Positions 25,001-37,000 of a stretch of 64,000 bases of DNA are shown piece by piece; position 1 is the stretch's first letter; each line of letters starts with the position of its first letter. The stretch covers positions 20,041,289-20,105,288 of the forward strand of contig NC_045146.1 in NCBI RefSeq assembly GCF_008831285.2. Reading direction: 5' to 3'. This stretch comes from Nymphaea colorata (lineage: Eukaryota > Streptophyta > Magnoliopsida > Nymphaeales > Nymphaeaceae). The notes beneath the pieces were generated by a model. The model searched no databases. It was not told the DNA's origin and worked only from the letters and a program-made list of their open reading frames with translations. The translations under genes were made by a program, and so were the position numbers.

Positions 25001-28000
25001 ACCAAAGATATCCTTACAGGCTTCAGCAAGGATGAAGTGCCGCAGCTCATGAGAATGGAAGGACATCTATGAGGGCAAGCAGTGAGCGTGCTGGTAGACA
25101 CTGGTTGTACCCGGGTCCGGGTACAAACTTCATGTTGTCGGGCTTTCGACCGTAGTGCCCGGCCCGGCCTGACATCATAACGGGCCGGGTCCAGGTTACT
25201 TGACTTGGCCCGCTGGCGCCCGGTTAAGTCGATAACTCAAAATGAAAATGTTTAGGGTTCCTTTTGCCGTTTCTTTTTTCATTGGAAGGGGAAAGAGGGT
25301 TGTGCGAAACTGCTACTCTTTGAGCTGAAACTCGTTCGCTCCTCTGCCTCTGCCTCTGCGCCTCCTCCTCAGTTGTTTAAAGGGACGAAACATCCACCAC
25401 ATCCGTAGATTCTCGCATTCTTTTGGGCAGAAGAGCGCTCAGATTCTCGCTTATTGCATTGGGAACGGGAGCGGAATCCAGAAGCGCAAAACCATGAGGT
25501 TTCCCTGAGCAAGAGTAAATGTATCATTTCCTAAGGCTTCCGCTATCTCGAGCGTGGATTTTGGCAACATTCCCTAGTTTTTTGGTGAGGTCCTGTCTAA
25601 GACGTTTGGATATGTGCAGGAAAGAGGCAGAATCAAGCTAGGAGGCAGTGTAGCTGAGTTCTTGCTGTGATATTCTTTGTCGTGCTTAGGTCTGGGAAGG
25701 TTATTCGTTGAAGGTGTTGTGTTTTCTACTGAGATGTGGAAGGTTATTCGTTGAAAGAGTGTTGTGCTTTCTGACTTCTGTTGAAGTTTTGCTTGATTTT
25801 TAGCTCGGGGAACTATAGGCTTGAGGCTTCATTTGTTAAAAAACGGGCTGGGCCGGGCCTTGAATTTGATTGACTAGGCCCTGTACCTGGCCCGGCCCGT
25901 TAATAGTCGGGCCGGGTAGCGGGCCGACCCGATCCAAATGCGGGTTGTTAACGGCGTTCATTAAACGGGCCGACCCGACCCGGCCCGGCCCGATGCCCAG
26001 GCCTAGATGAAAGCAGCCCCACCGAAACAAAGCGAAGAAGATATAGTGGTGAAGATGTTAAAGAACCCAGCAGCCTATTTTGTGTTGTTGTTGTCAATAG
26101 AGCAAGCTGCAGAGATAGAGACACCACTGATGCAGCAAGGTTGACCTTAGCAAGGAGAAGTTGTCAGCCTTGTTAACTGAATTGAAAAAGGTGTCTGAGT
26201 TGTCGAACGCGCTTCCTCCATAGCACAAGTGTGATCACCATATAAAGCTGCAACAGGGGGAGGAAGCGGTGAAGAGGCGACCCTACAGATGTGGCCAGCG
26301 ACAATATGAAGCATTGGAAACCTTAGTGCAAGAGATGTTAGTGGAGTGCATCATACAACCTACCCACAACCCATTTGCGTCAACAGCCCTACTAGTCAAG
26401 AAAAAGGAAGGGAGCTGGCGCTTTTACATCGACTAGGGCATTGAACGCCAATATTGTGAAGGACTGGTAACACCAGTGATTGAAGACCTTCTAGATGAAC
26501 TACATGGAGCTGCTTTTTTCTCCAAACTGGGCATACGAGTGGGGTACCACCAGATTAGAGTCGTAAGAAAAACATCCTGAAGATGGCCTTACACACGCAT
26601 AATGGCCAGTACGAATTTAAAGCCATGCCGTTCAGGCTAACCAATGCCCCAACTACATTTCAGTCATTGATGAAAGACGTCTTTAGGCCATACCTTTGCA
26701 GGTTCATTCTGGTATTTTTGCATGACATTTGGTGTTTAGTGCAACTGAAGACTCCCATCTCGAGCATCTACGAATGGTCCTGTCAACCTTGTCATCAGTA
26801 AAGACAAGGTGCAGATGATGGAAGAAAAAGTCGCAGTTGAGCGACAATGGAAGCAGCCGCAGTCCAGTAAGGAGCTGCAGTTATTTCTAGGACTTGCAGG
26901 ATACTATCGCAAGTTCGCAATGATTTGGCTCATACTGCACCTCTCACCAAGCTCCTCAAATGAGACAAATTCAGCTCGAATCCAAAAGTGGAAGGTGCCT
27001 TTAATGCGTTGAAATAGGCCATTACCTCTCCTCTGGTTTTGAGCATGCCAAATTTTAGAATTCCATTCATGGTGGAATCGGACAACTCGGATTAATGGGT
27101 GGGAGCTGTCCTAAGCCAAAAACAGCACCAGATAGCCTTCTTTACCTCTTGACCTTTCATTTTGAAACAGGTCTGCTTACCAATGGGAGTTGATGGAGAT
27201 AGTCTTGGCGCCTTGGCAGTACTCATATGGAAGCAATTACCTAGAAATTCATAGTCTTGACTGATCATCACAGCATCCAGTACTGCTTACAGCAACAAGC
27301 GCTCTCCCTAACACTACAAAAGTGGAGTTATAAACTGATGGCCTTCAATTTTGAAGTACAGTTCAGGAAAGGCAAGGAAAATGTAGCAGCTGATGGCCTT
27401 TCACAAAACTGGGACCAAGGAGAAGGCTCCCTTATCACCATTATGGGATCAGATTAAGCAAGCCCACCAACTTGCAGTCCCAGTGCAGCAGATCAAGAAG
27501 AAGCTCCAACTCAGTCCAATGACATGCCATGGGTACGAGTGGAGAGATCCCTCCTTATACTACAGAGGGTATATCTATATCCCAACCAAACCAAATCTAC
27601 CACAAATGCTCATGGGACTATTTCCACAACTCTAAGATAGCCGGACATGAAGGTAGCGAAGGAACTTACTAGCAGGTACATGCCACATTCTATTGGCCAG
27701 AAATGAAATGAGCCATCAAGGAATACATTAGAAAATGTGAGACCTGCCAGCAAAACAAATATGAAACCAGAAAACTCGTCGGCTTGCTACAGCCGTGCCC
27801 TATTTCCAATCAAATCTGGGAAGATATTTCAATGGATTTCATTGAAGCTCTCCCTAAATCAAGAGGAAAATTTGTTGTCCTAGTGGTGCTGGACAAGCTC
27901 TCCAAATAGGCAAATACACACATTTTATACGAGTGGAGAGATCCCTACTTATACTAAAGAGGGTGCATCTATATCCCAACCAAACCAAATCTACCACAAA

Positions 28001-31000
28001 TGCTCATGGGACTATTTCCACAACTCTAAGATAGCTGGAGATGAAGGTAGCGAAGGAACTTACTAGCAGGTACATACCACATTCTATTGGCCAGAAATGA
28101 AATGAACCATCAAGGAATACAGTAGAAAATGTGAGACCTGCCAGCAAAACAAATATGAAACCAGAAAACTCGTCGGCTTGCTACAGCCGCTCCCTATTCT
28201 CAATCAAATCTGGGAAGATATTTCAATGGATTTCATTGAAGCTCTCTCTAAATCAAGAGGAAAATTTGTTGTCCTAGTGGTGCTGGGCGAGCTCTCCAAA
28301 TACACACATTTTATACTATTGGCCCATCCTTTTATAGCAAGGTCAGTACCACAGGCATTCCAAGATTAAGTGGAGACTGGAGAGACTCCACGGCATGCCC
28401 TGTTCTATCGTAAGAAGAGACTCCCTTTTCTTAAGTTCCCAAAGTGTGAGCAGATTTTTATCTTGGGCCGAGTTAGCCTACAATACAGGGTGGCATTTAT
28501 CTATAGGCACATCACCATTTGAGGCCGTGTATGGCAAGCCTCCACCAGACCTATGCAAATATCAGCAGGGCACTGCTAAAGAGGATAGGGTGGATGCACA
28601 ACTACACTGCAGAGATGTTGTGCTGCAGGACCTTAAACAAAATTTGGCTGCTGCTCGAAATTGAAAGGTGTTGATAGATTGTGGGTTTCGGGTCCGGATC
28701 CATACCCGACCCGCCTTGTAGCCCGTTTTGGGCTCTACTTAAGTCATGTAACCCTAATCCTTAAGAGTTAATGATAATCTTAAGAGAGAGAGAGTCTGGC
28801 TGCTAGTGGGCACCAACTCCTCCTCATTCGTGGTTTTTTCTCCCTCGTGTTGAGGGTTTTCCACGTTACATCGTGATCATTGCTTCTCTTCCTCTTCTTC
28901 TTGTTCGTATCTCTACATGGTATCAGAGCCGTGAAGTTCCGGCGTTTCTGGTTGTCTTTTGCCCGTGTTAGAGGAGAATCGCCCGGCACTGTTCATCGTC
29001 TCGCCCGTGCCCGACGCTCGTGCCCGAGCGTCGTCTGTCGTCCCGCCGCCGTCTCCGCCCAGCGCCGCCCTGATCAACGCCGCTCAGGATTCCGCCGTCT
29101 CCGCCTAGCGACAACCGGCCCAGCGACGCCCTGATTAGCGCCGCTACTTCCGCCCAGCGACGCCCTGCCCAGCGGCGTTCCCGTTCAGCCACTTCCTGGT
29201 CTGTTTCCGCCCAGCGCCGGCCTGCCCAAACGACGACCTGTCCAGCGGCGGTCTTTTTCCGCCCAACGCCGTGTCCTTTTCCGGCGCCGTGCCGCTCTGC
29301 CTGGTCTGTTTCCGCCCAGCGCCGCGCCGACTGCCTGGTCTGTTCCCGCCCAGCGCCGCGCCGCTTTGCCTGGTTCCGTTTCCTGCTCTCTGTCCGTTTT
29401 TTGGTGTTGTATCGTGTGATTGCTTCTTGCTGCCCTTGCTGCCTACTGGTCTGTGATTATGGCAGCCTCTTCCTCGTCAACCGTCAACACCAATCCCACT
29501 GAAATAGGGGCTTTTAGAACTGAGAATGTTCCCATGCAGGTCATCACTCTTCGCCTCACCAAGGATAATTATTTCTCGTGGTCGCCTGCTATGACCATGG
29601 GGATTGCTGGCCGTGGTCGCATGGCCTATATTGATGGGAGCAACCCCGAACCAGCAAGAACAAGTGATGTGTGGCATACTTGGTTTCTTGAGGATAATCA
29701 AGTGAAAACTTGGATTGTCAATTCCGTTTCCGCCGATATTCAGCCCCTTATCCTTCGGAAGAAGACTGCTAGAGACATGTGGGTGGTCCTCGAGCAAATG
29801 TATGGCCAAAAGAAGACCGCAATTCGTACTTACCAAGTAATGAAGACAGTCTATGGCATTCGACAAGGGACCTCGTCTGTTGCAGAGTACTATGGGGCTT
29901 TGAAAGCCAAGTGGGAAGAGCTTGACTATCATTCTGATATTCCTTGGCATTGTCCCCATGATCAGGCGCTCTATGTTGCTCATGAATGGGAAAACAGGGT
30001 GTTCCTATTTTTAGCAGGTTTAAATGATGAGTTTGAAGGTGTTCGAAGTCAGATTTTGAATTCAGGGGAGGTGTCCAGTATTGAAGATGTGTACTCCTGT
30101 GTTGAAGCGGAAGAACAGAGAAGGCTTGTTACAAAAGAAGGGAAGAGGGAATTTGTGCCCTATAACGAGAGATCTGCTCTCGTGAGTCGTGGTCCTGGCG
30201 GCCCATCTAGGTCTCTTCGCCGGTGCACTCACTGCAAGAAGACAGGTCACACTGTGGATTATTGCTGGGATCTTCATCCAGAAAAGAAGGGGAACAGAGG
30301 GAGATCTTTGACTGGGAGAACGCCCGTGTCTGAGGTGCAAGCCTCTAGTGGAGAAAAAGTCTCCATTTCTGCTGACCAGCTTCGTGAACTAAGGGCTTAT
30401 TTGGGCAGGCTCGATGTCAACAAGACTGAGACCTCAGAGGGAACTACAGCTAATCATGCTCTTGCAGCTATTGGCAATCAAGGTAACTCTTCTGTGGGGG
30501 AATGGATTGTCGATAGTGGTGCTACTCATCACATGACAGGTAATCCAAAATTGTTTCATGAGTATAAGTTGTCCTCGGGAAGGGAACGTGTTTCTCTTGC
30601 AGATGGTTCCTCTACCTGTGTGGCAGGCGAAGGCACTCTGTCCTTGTTGGACAAATTTCATGTGCAGGGCGCTTTACATGTTCCCCAGTTTCCTTTAAAT
30701 CTCTTATCAGTCAGTAGACTTACTAAAGAATTGAATTGTGAACTTATATTCTCTGCCGATCGTTGTGTTTTGCAGGACTTGGTGACAGGGAAGAGGATTG
30801 GGATTGGTTTAGCTTCTGATGGATTATATCGTCTTCCCATACGTGTGGCTACTGCTCTGTTGACAGCGATCCGCAAGACAGATAAGAGAAGAGAAGATTG
30901 TCTTCAGTCTTTTATGTACTGGCATCAAGGAATACATTAGAAAATGTGAGACCTGCCAGCAAAACAAATATGAAACCAGAAAACTCGTCGGCTTGCTACA

Positions 31001-34000
31001 GCCGTGCCCTATTTCCAATCAAATCTGGGAAGATATTTCAATGGATTTCATTGAAGCTCTCCCTAAATCAAAAGGAAAATTTGTTGTCCTAGTGGTGCTG
31101 GACAAGCTCTCCAAATAGGCAAATACACACATTTTATACGAGTGGAGAGATCCCTACTTATACTAAAGAGGGTGCATCTATATCCCAACCAAACCAAATC
31201 TACCACAAATGCTCATGGGACTATTTCCACAACTCTAAGATAGCTGGAGATGAAGGTAGCGAAGGAACTTACTAGCAAGTACATACCACATTCTATTGGC
31301 CAGAAATGAAATGAGCCATCAAGGAATACAGTAGAAAATGTGAGACCTGCCAGCAAAACAAATATGAAACCAGAAAACTCGTCGGCTTGCTACAGCCGCT
31401 CCCTATTCTCAATCAAATCTGGGAAGATATTTCAATGGATTTCATTGAAGCTCTCTCTAAATCAAGAGGAAAATTTGTTGTCCTAGTGGTGCTGGGCAAG
31501 CTCTCCAAATACACACATTTTATACTATTGGCCCATCCTTTTATAGCAAGGTCAGTACCACAGGCATTCCAAGATTAAGTGGAGACTGGAGAGACTCCAC
31601 GGCATGCCCTGTTCTATCGTAAGAAGAGACTCCCTTTTCTTAAGTTCCCAAAGTGTGAGCAGATTTTTATCTTGGGCCGAGTTAGCCTACAATACAGGGT
31701 GGCATTTATCTATAGGCACATCACCATTTGAGGCCGAGTATGGCAAGCCTCCACCAGACCTATGCAAATATCAGCAGGGCACTGCTAAAGAGGATAGGGT
31801 GGATGCACAACTACACTGCAGAGATGTTGTGCTGCAGGACCTTAAACAAAATTTGGCTGCTGCTCGAAATTGAAAGGCAATTCACTATAACAGGAGACAC
31901 CATGATCAGTAGTTCAGTGGAGGGGACTGGGTGTACTTGTGCAGGCCACCTCATGGGTTGACTCATTCAAGAGCAAAATGGAACCACAAGCTAGCTCCTC
32001 GCTTTGTGGGTCCTTACCAGATCAAGAAGCGAATTCGGTCACTAGCCTATGAGTTGCGTTATTAGATCGAAGCCTCATACACCAATATTTCATGTTTTCA
32101 AACTCAAGCCTTACTACAAACTCGCCAACAAAAAAGAGGTAGCTATGGTGCCAATTCTGTTGGAGAGTCATCAGCTAGCCCCTTACATAAGATTGGGCAC
32201 ACGCAAAGTCAACAACAATTGGAAAAAGAAGGCAGACTGGTTGATTGAGCGGTTGAGCTATGAAGATCTACCAGCCACTTGGGAACCCACATCTACCAGC
32301 CACTTGGAAACCCATCGACCAAATCCAAAGATGTTTCCTTGAATTTGCACCTTGAGGACAAGGTGCTTTTGTAAGGGGGACTAGTTGTTAGGAGTCGGCC
32401 CAGATCAGTTGGAACAGGAGTCATCTTAATAAGACCTATTTGCCTTAGAACTAGTGTTTTCTACTTTACCTATATCGGCAACCCAACCCAATATACCTCA
32501 TATATAGTGCAAATGGATTAACCCTAAAACAAGCAATGATATGCTGATTATCTCACCGAAGCTGGGCTTCTGTAGGTGTTAGCAACAAGAATTTCTTATT
32601 GTTAGCTGGCACTAAGACAATCTGATTGAACTTGATATAAAACCTTAAGATATTTCAAAGGTAAAAAAAATCAGGTCTAGTTCTCAAAGAAATCTTTTTT
32701 GTTCTTTTTTTTCTAATGAGTGATTCGATATCCATAAAAGTTACTCTTGCTAAAGACAACTATGCAAGATCTCACCTCTAGAAGTTGAGAATACAATTCA
32801 AGTCTACAAAAAAGTTCCAATATATCTAACGGATCATTGGAGAGAATGCTGTATAGAAGTTAGAACACAGGAAGAACTTACATTTTCCTAGGAAAATAAA
32901 AAAAAATGCTAAGGCCTTGTAAATATGAGTACCTCAACAAGATGAAGATTTGAAGCATGACTCAAAAGCACAAATGCAAATTCTCCAATTTGTGCAAGAG
33001 AAAGACCCACCTGTGGCACCCAAGTCAGCAAGAATGAGATAATGGCAAGTAATTCTGACCAAATCCACATCATAACAGAAAAAATTGATTACCATGAAAG
33101 AAGATCTCATAGGATAGCCAAAGGCCTTGGTCACCATAGCAGTCACTACTGTTTTTAATATAATAACAAGAATCACAGATGCCAGCAAAATATCTACATG
33201 GCTCCACAAGAATTGGACATGTATAAGCATTCCAATGCTAGAAAGAAAAAGTGCTGCAAATAGGTTTCTGATGGGCTCCACCTGCAAACCAAACACAGTA
33301 AGTGTGAATGACACTACCTATTCTAATTTCTAAGGGAAACAGAGATAAACTAGAAACTTCTTGCTCAATAATATATTTTTTGAAAAAAGTTGGGTATTTA
33401 TATGCAAACTGCACAACAAAAATCAATATAGAGGCTCTTGTAGCAGTGAAATGCAGGTTAATACAGAGGTCGGTGAGCAGGCTGACTTGCATTCAAAATT
33501 GAGCAAATGAAAAGATATATACAAAAGAAACTTTGACAAAGAACCCAGATCTCAATAGCTTGCATAGACTTTGCCTTTTGACAAAAACTACCAATACAAG
33601 AACCATCAGAGGTGTTTTAAATAGAGGATTGTGTTCAAGAAACATGTTTCCAAACTTGTGAACTCATATTGCTCAAGCATGTGTAACAAACATTGAAATC
33701 TCTCACCCTCAGGTTGTCATGCATGTACATAATACATATATAAATACAAACATTGGGATGAGAATTTCATAAGCTGAAATATTCAACTTTTATTAGAGAT
33801 CTTTCACACAAGAACGGAACTTTGAAAGCCTTAAGGAAAACAAACTCCAGGTGAATGATCCACATCATCGCTACCAATATGAACAAACATTTTAGGAGCC
33901 CAATACTATTGGAAGTTTAGGTGAAAATAGTTAATAAAAACGCATCATGATACGTCAAAATATCCATATCACAATAGTTATTAACGTACCTTGTAGAAGT

Positions 34001-37000
34001 TTCATTTTACATAGAATATATGTGATCATTCTTGTTTCTAAAGAACTCTTTTTTGCAAGAAAAATACTACTAAACCTATTAGTTCATAGGTTTTCCTATA
34101 TTCTTTTATTTTGATTTTAAGAGATTCCGAGATATTATGAGACAAATCACATTAAGGATACCATGACTTTGAAAAGCCTTTCCGAGAAACAGCTGAATAT
34201 CAGTGACTCTAGGTCAAATCAATCCCTAAAACCAGCTCTTATTATTAATGGGTTTAAAATCAGATCACTTTAACATCCAATAACAAAACAGAATCTAGCC
34301 CATAGTTGCCAGATCAGGAGTTGAAATCAGAAACCAGTCATTTCAAAATTTATAGAAGATTTAGGAAATGACACAGCGGATGGACGGTGTATACACACAT
34401 CATAAAAAATTCAAATTAAGAAATAATCAAGGTCAATAGACATTGAATGATGCGCATGGATGTGAATCAGGATCATAATTTTGTTCCTAGAAATTGGATT
34501 TCCTACCTTAAGTGACTTAGTGGCCAAGATGGAGATTTCAGTTATTCTGTGTAGTACCTGAGAGACACTGACTTGAAATAAAGGTTAGCTTGGACATTCT
34601 ATGGTTAGTTTCTTTTAGCAGATTCTTAAAAACAGTAGCAAAAACAACATCTTATCCAATGGACAAACAAAGACCGTATGAAGATGCCAAGAGGTAAATG
34701 AACCAAGTACAAATGGGATCTTTTTGTGACCACCAAATAGAAAAAGTAGCCATTAAGTTATAATTCCTCGTTTATACCAATCAGTCGACCAACTCAGAAG
34801 GATGTTTGGTCTAGTTCATACATGTTGTAAAGATTTAAAACACATTCTGTATTTTCTAATACATATTTTAGAATTTATACACTAAATTCTGTGATGCAAT
34901 ATAAGACCACCTTAATAACATTGGCCTCCATCAGAGAGATACAAGATGGGAGCCATGAATTCCCCCAAATAAGACAAGTTACAACCATCATAAAGAAATA
35001 GAACATGGAATAAACATAACATCAAACAGCTTAAAATTTTCACAAAAAGATCCATTACTTCAAAGACAGAAACAGTCAACTACAAAATCCAGAAAATACA
35101 TTGACCAAATTGTCTGCTATATGGACCCTGGTAAAACAAAAGACATACCAATTCTGGTAAAACAGTTCTGTACTTTCCACCAGCAATAGGCTCTTACCTG
35201 CACTAATGTGTGGTGAGCAAAATCTGTGGTTGATATCATAATACCAGCAACAAATGACCCCAATTCAAGACTGAGGCCAAGTTTATCACTGCACTGGAAT
35301 CATACAGAAGAATAAAGAATAAGATATGAACAGTATGTGCTGGGTAATAGTTATCTAAATACCAGAAAAATGAACTACATGATAGTCTACGCTCTACATT
35401 CATATTCATTTGAAAGAGAAGTTGCCTTCACCAACTAGGTTGAGTAAGACAGAAAGAGTTTCTTTTGCTTGTTTTAACAAGACTGGCAGCAAAAACCTGT
35501 GCATTCAAATTATGCTATTTTCGCTAGGCTGGCCTGAAAAGGATCTCTTGAGATGACCATGCAGCTATTTAAAATGCTTCATGTGTTAAAAATCCATTGT
35601 TTCAGATAAAGATTATCAAGCTATATCTCACAGCTATTTAGTTAAGGCTCTCCATGGGAGCTCACTGTTGTATTGGAGCCAAAAGATCAATTGAAACAGG
35701 ATGGGACCTAAAATTGCAACTACGAAAAGAGAGAGGGAGAGAGAAAGAGAAGAAGAGGGGAGAAGGACGGCGAGGGAGGAGAAAACCAGTTCACTTGGCC
35801 TCATCATGGCACCCCTTATCTCAAGATCAACATGAGTCCTCAATAACATCAAGGTAGCACCCTCCAAGTATCAAACTAAGGACGTGGCTACAACATGTCA
35901 CCCAACCCGATTGGTTGCGCTAGCCATCACTTGATGAGAGAGAGAGATGAAAGATCCAATAGAATGCAAATTAAGTGTATGATAAGCTACCAAATCAATG
36001 GAATCAATGCAACTCCTTGTAGAAGGGCAACTTTATGTGACTTCTATAAAGGTGATGTCCTTCTAGGCAATAATCTTAAGAGTTTACCTCACTCAGTTAT
36101 ATGCCATTCCATGCCCTTGAATGGAATAACCTTGTGTAAGTCATTAATTGGGATTTGAGTGTATCAACTATTCCTATCCTGGAAGGAACAACTGGATCTT
36201 CCCAATCTTGCATTTTCTTCCAGGCCTACTAGTCATATAATACCCATCACATATCCCTTTCTTTGCATTTACTTTTGCTTTTTTATCATGTTTTTAATGA
36301 TTTTTACATTATTTTTGCTTTAATTGTTAACACTTAAGTTACATTATTCGTCCTCATTTCTATCATTAAGAAACATCATTTTTATCATTTTATCAAGTTA
36401 TTTTTTACGTTTTTTGTTAGTTTTTCCATTTATTTTACTTTTTTCTAACTTTCAGGATTTTTTCCTTTCTAAAAAAATTGCCGAATTTTTTCCGAAATTT
36501 TCAACTTTGCTGAAAAGTATCCGAGAAAAACATCGCCGTTTAATACCTGTTAATGATATTTGTAACCATGCTAGTAACATAAAAAGTTGAGATAGACATG
36601 TATATAGCCAAAAATATCTTTCTCGAGTTTTGATTGGCAAGATTTTTCTTGGGTATTTTTAGCAAAGTTGTTTTTTTTGGGGGGGTGGGTGGGAATCTCC
36701 AAGTTTTAAAAAAAAAAAAATCAAAAGGTTAGGTACAAATACAAGGAATGAAAAACTAATAGGTATTGTATTGCATTTAAAAGGTCATGTTAAATATCTA
36801 AAACAAGAGGAAACAAAACAATGAAACAAAAGTTAAAAAAAAAACAAAAAATGAAATAAAAAATAAATGAAAAATCATGATAAAATCGTGATGTGATATT
36901 TTCCCGTTGTGGCTACGTGTATAATAAAATAATAGTTCCACTAATAAAAAACTTTCATAAGCAAGATGAAACTTACAAAACCTAAGACGTATTAGTGAAG

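Larger units (their letters stand above)
26029..28668 (+). pseudogene. Gypsy pol relic: RT, RNase H and part of integrase
   Basis: RT landmarks: [50 protein letters not shown] and [15 protein letters not shown]. RNase H landmarks: [14 protein letters not shown] near 27255-27300 and [14 protein letters not shown] near 27360-27410. Integrase landmarks: [10 protein letters not shown] and [16 protein letters not shown]. Many stops and frameshifts break the frame, and the expected RT YxDD box is degenerate (FLHDIWC). The central integrase core is missing after about 28365, where the sequence jumps to the later [21 protein letters not shown] segment. Confidence 0.85.
28669..30925 (+). mobile_element. 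Truncated Ty1/copia element nested in the gypsy element
   Basis: Carries a 5' LTR (28669-28917), a canonical primer binding site and an intact gag-protease frame. It stops abruptly at the start of the pre-integrase region, where CATCAAGG joins copia to gypsy sequence. Integrase, RT, RNase H, polypurine tract and 3' LTR are absent. The open frame argues for a recent insertion. Confidence 0.88.
22910..32617 (+). mobile_element. Ty3/gypsy LTR retrotransposon with nested insertions, in KEA intron 17
   Basis: Both LTRs begin TGTTRGGAGTCG and share CCCAGATCAGTTGGA and CTTAGAACTAGT. The element is flanked by the 5-bp duplication CAATC (22905-22909 and 32618-32622); after the right copy the host sequence resumes with TG, so the element may end in GA rather than CA. 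Inside, in order: gag relic, zinc-knuckle relic, protease relic, RT, RNase H, integrase, chromodomain-like tail, polypurine tract. The frames contain stops, so this copy is dead. It is antisense to the KEA gene. Nested inside are a hAT-like element, a GC-rich TIR-like element and a copia element. Confidence 0.88.

Noticed and set aside
29420..29458. Upstream extension of the copia gag frame
   Set aside because: The frame is open but begins at TTG, not ATG. The ATG at 29459 gives the usual [11 protein letters not shown] copia start.
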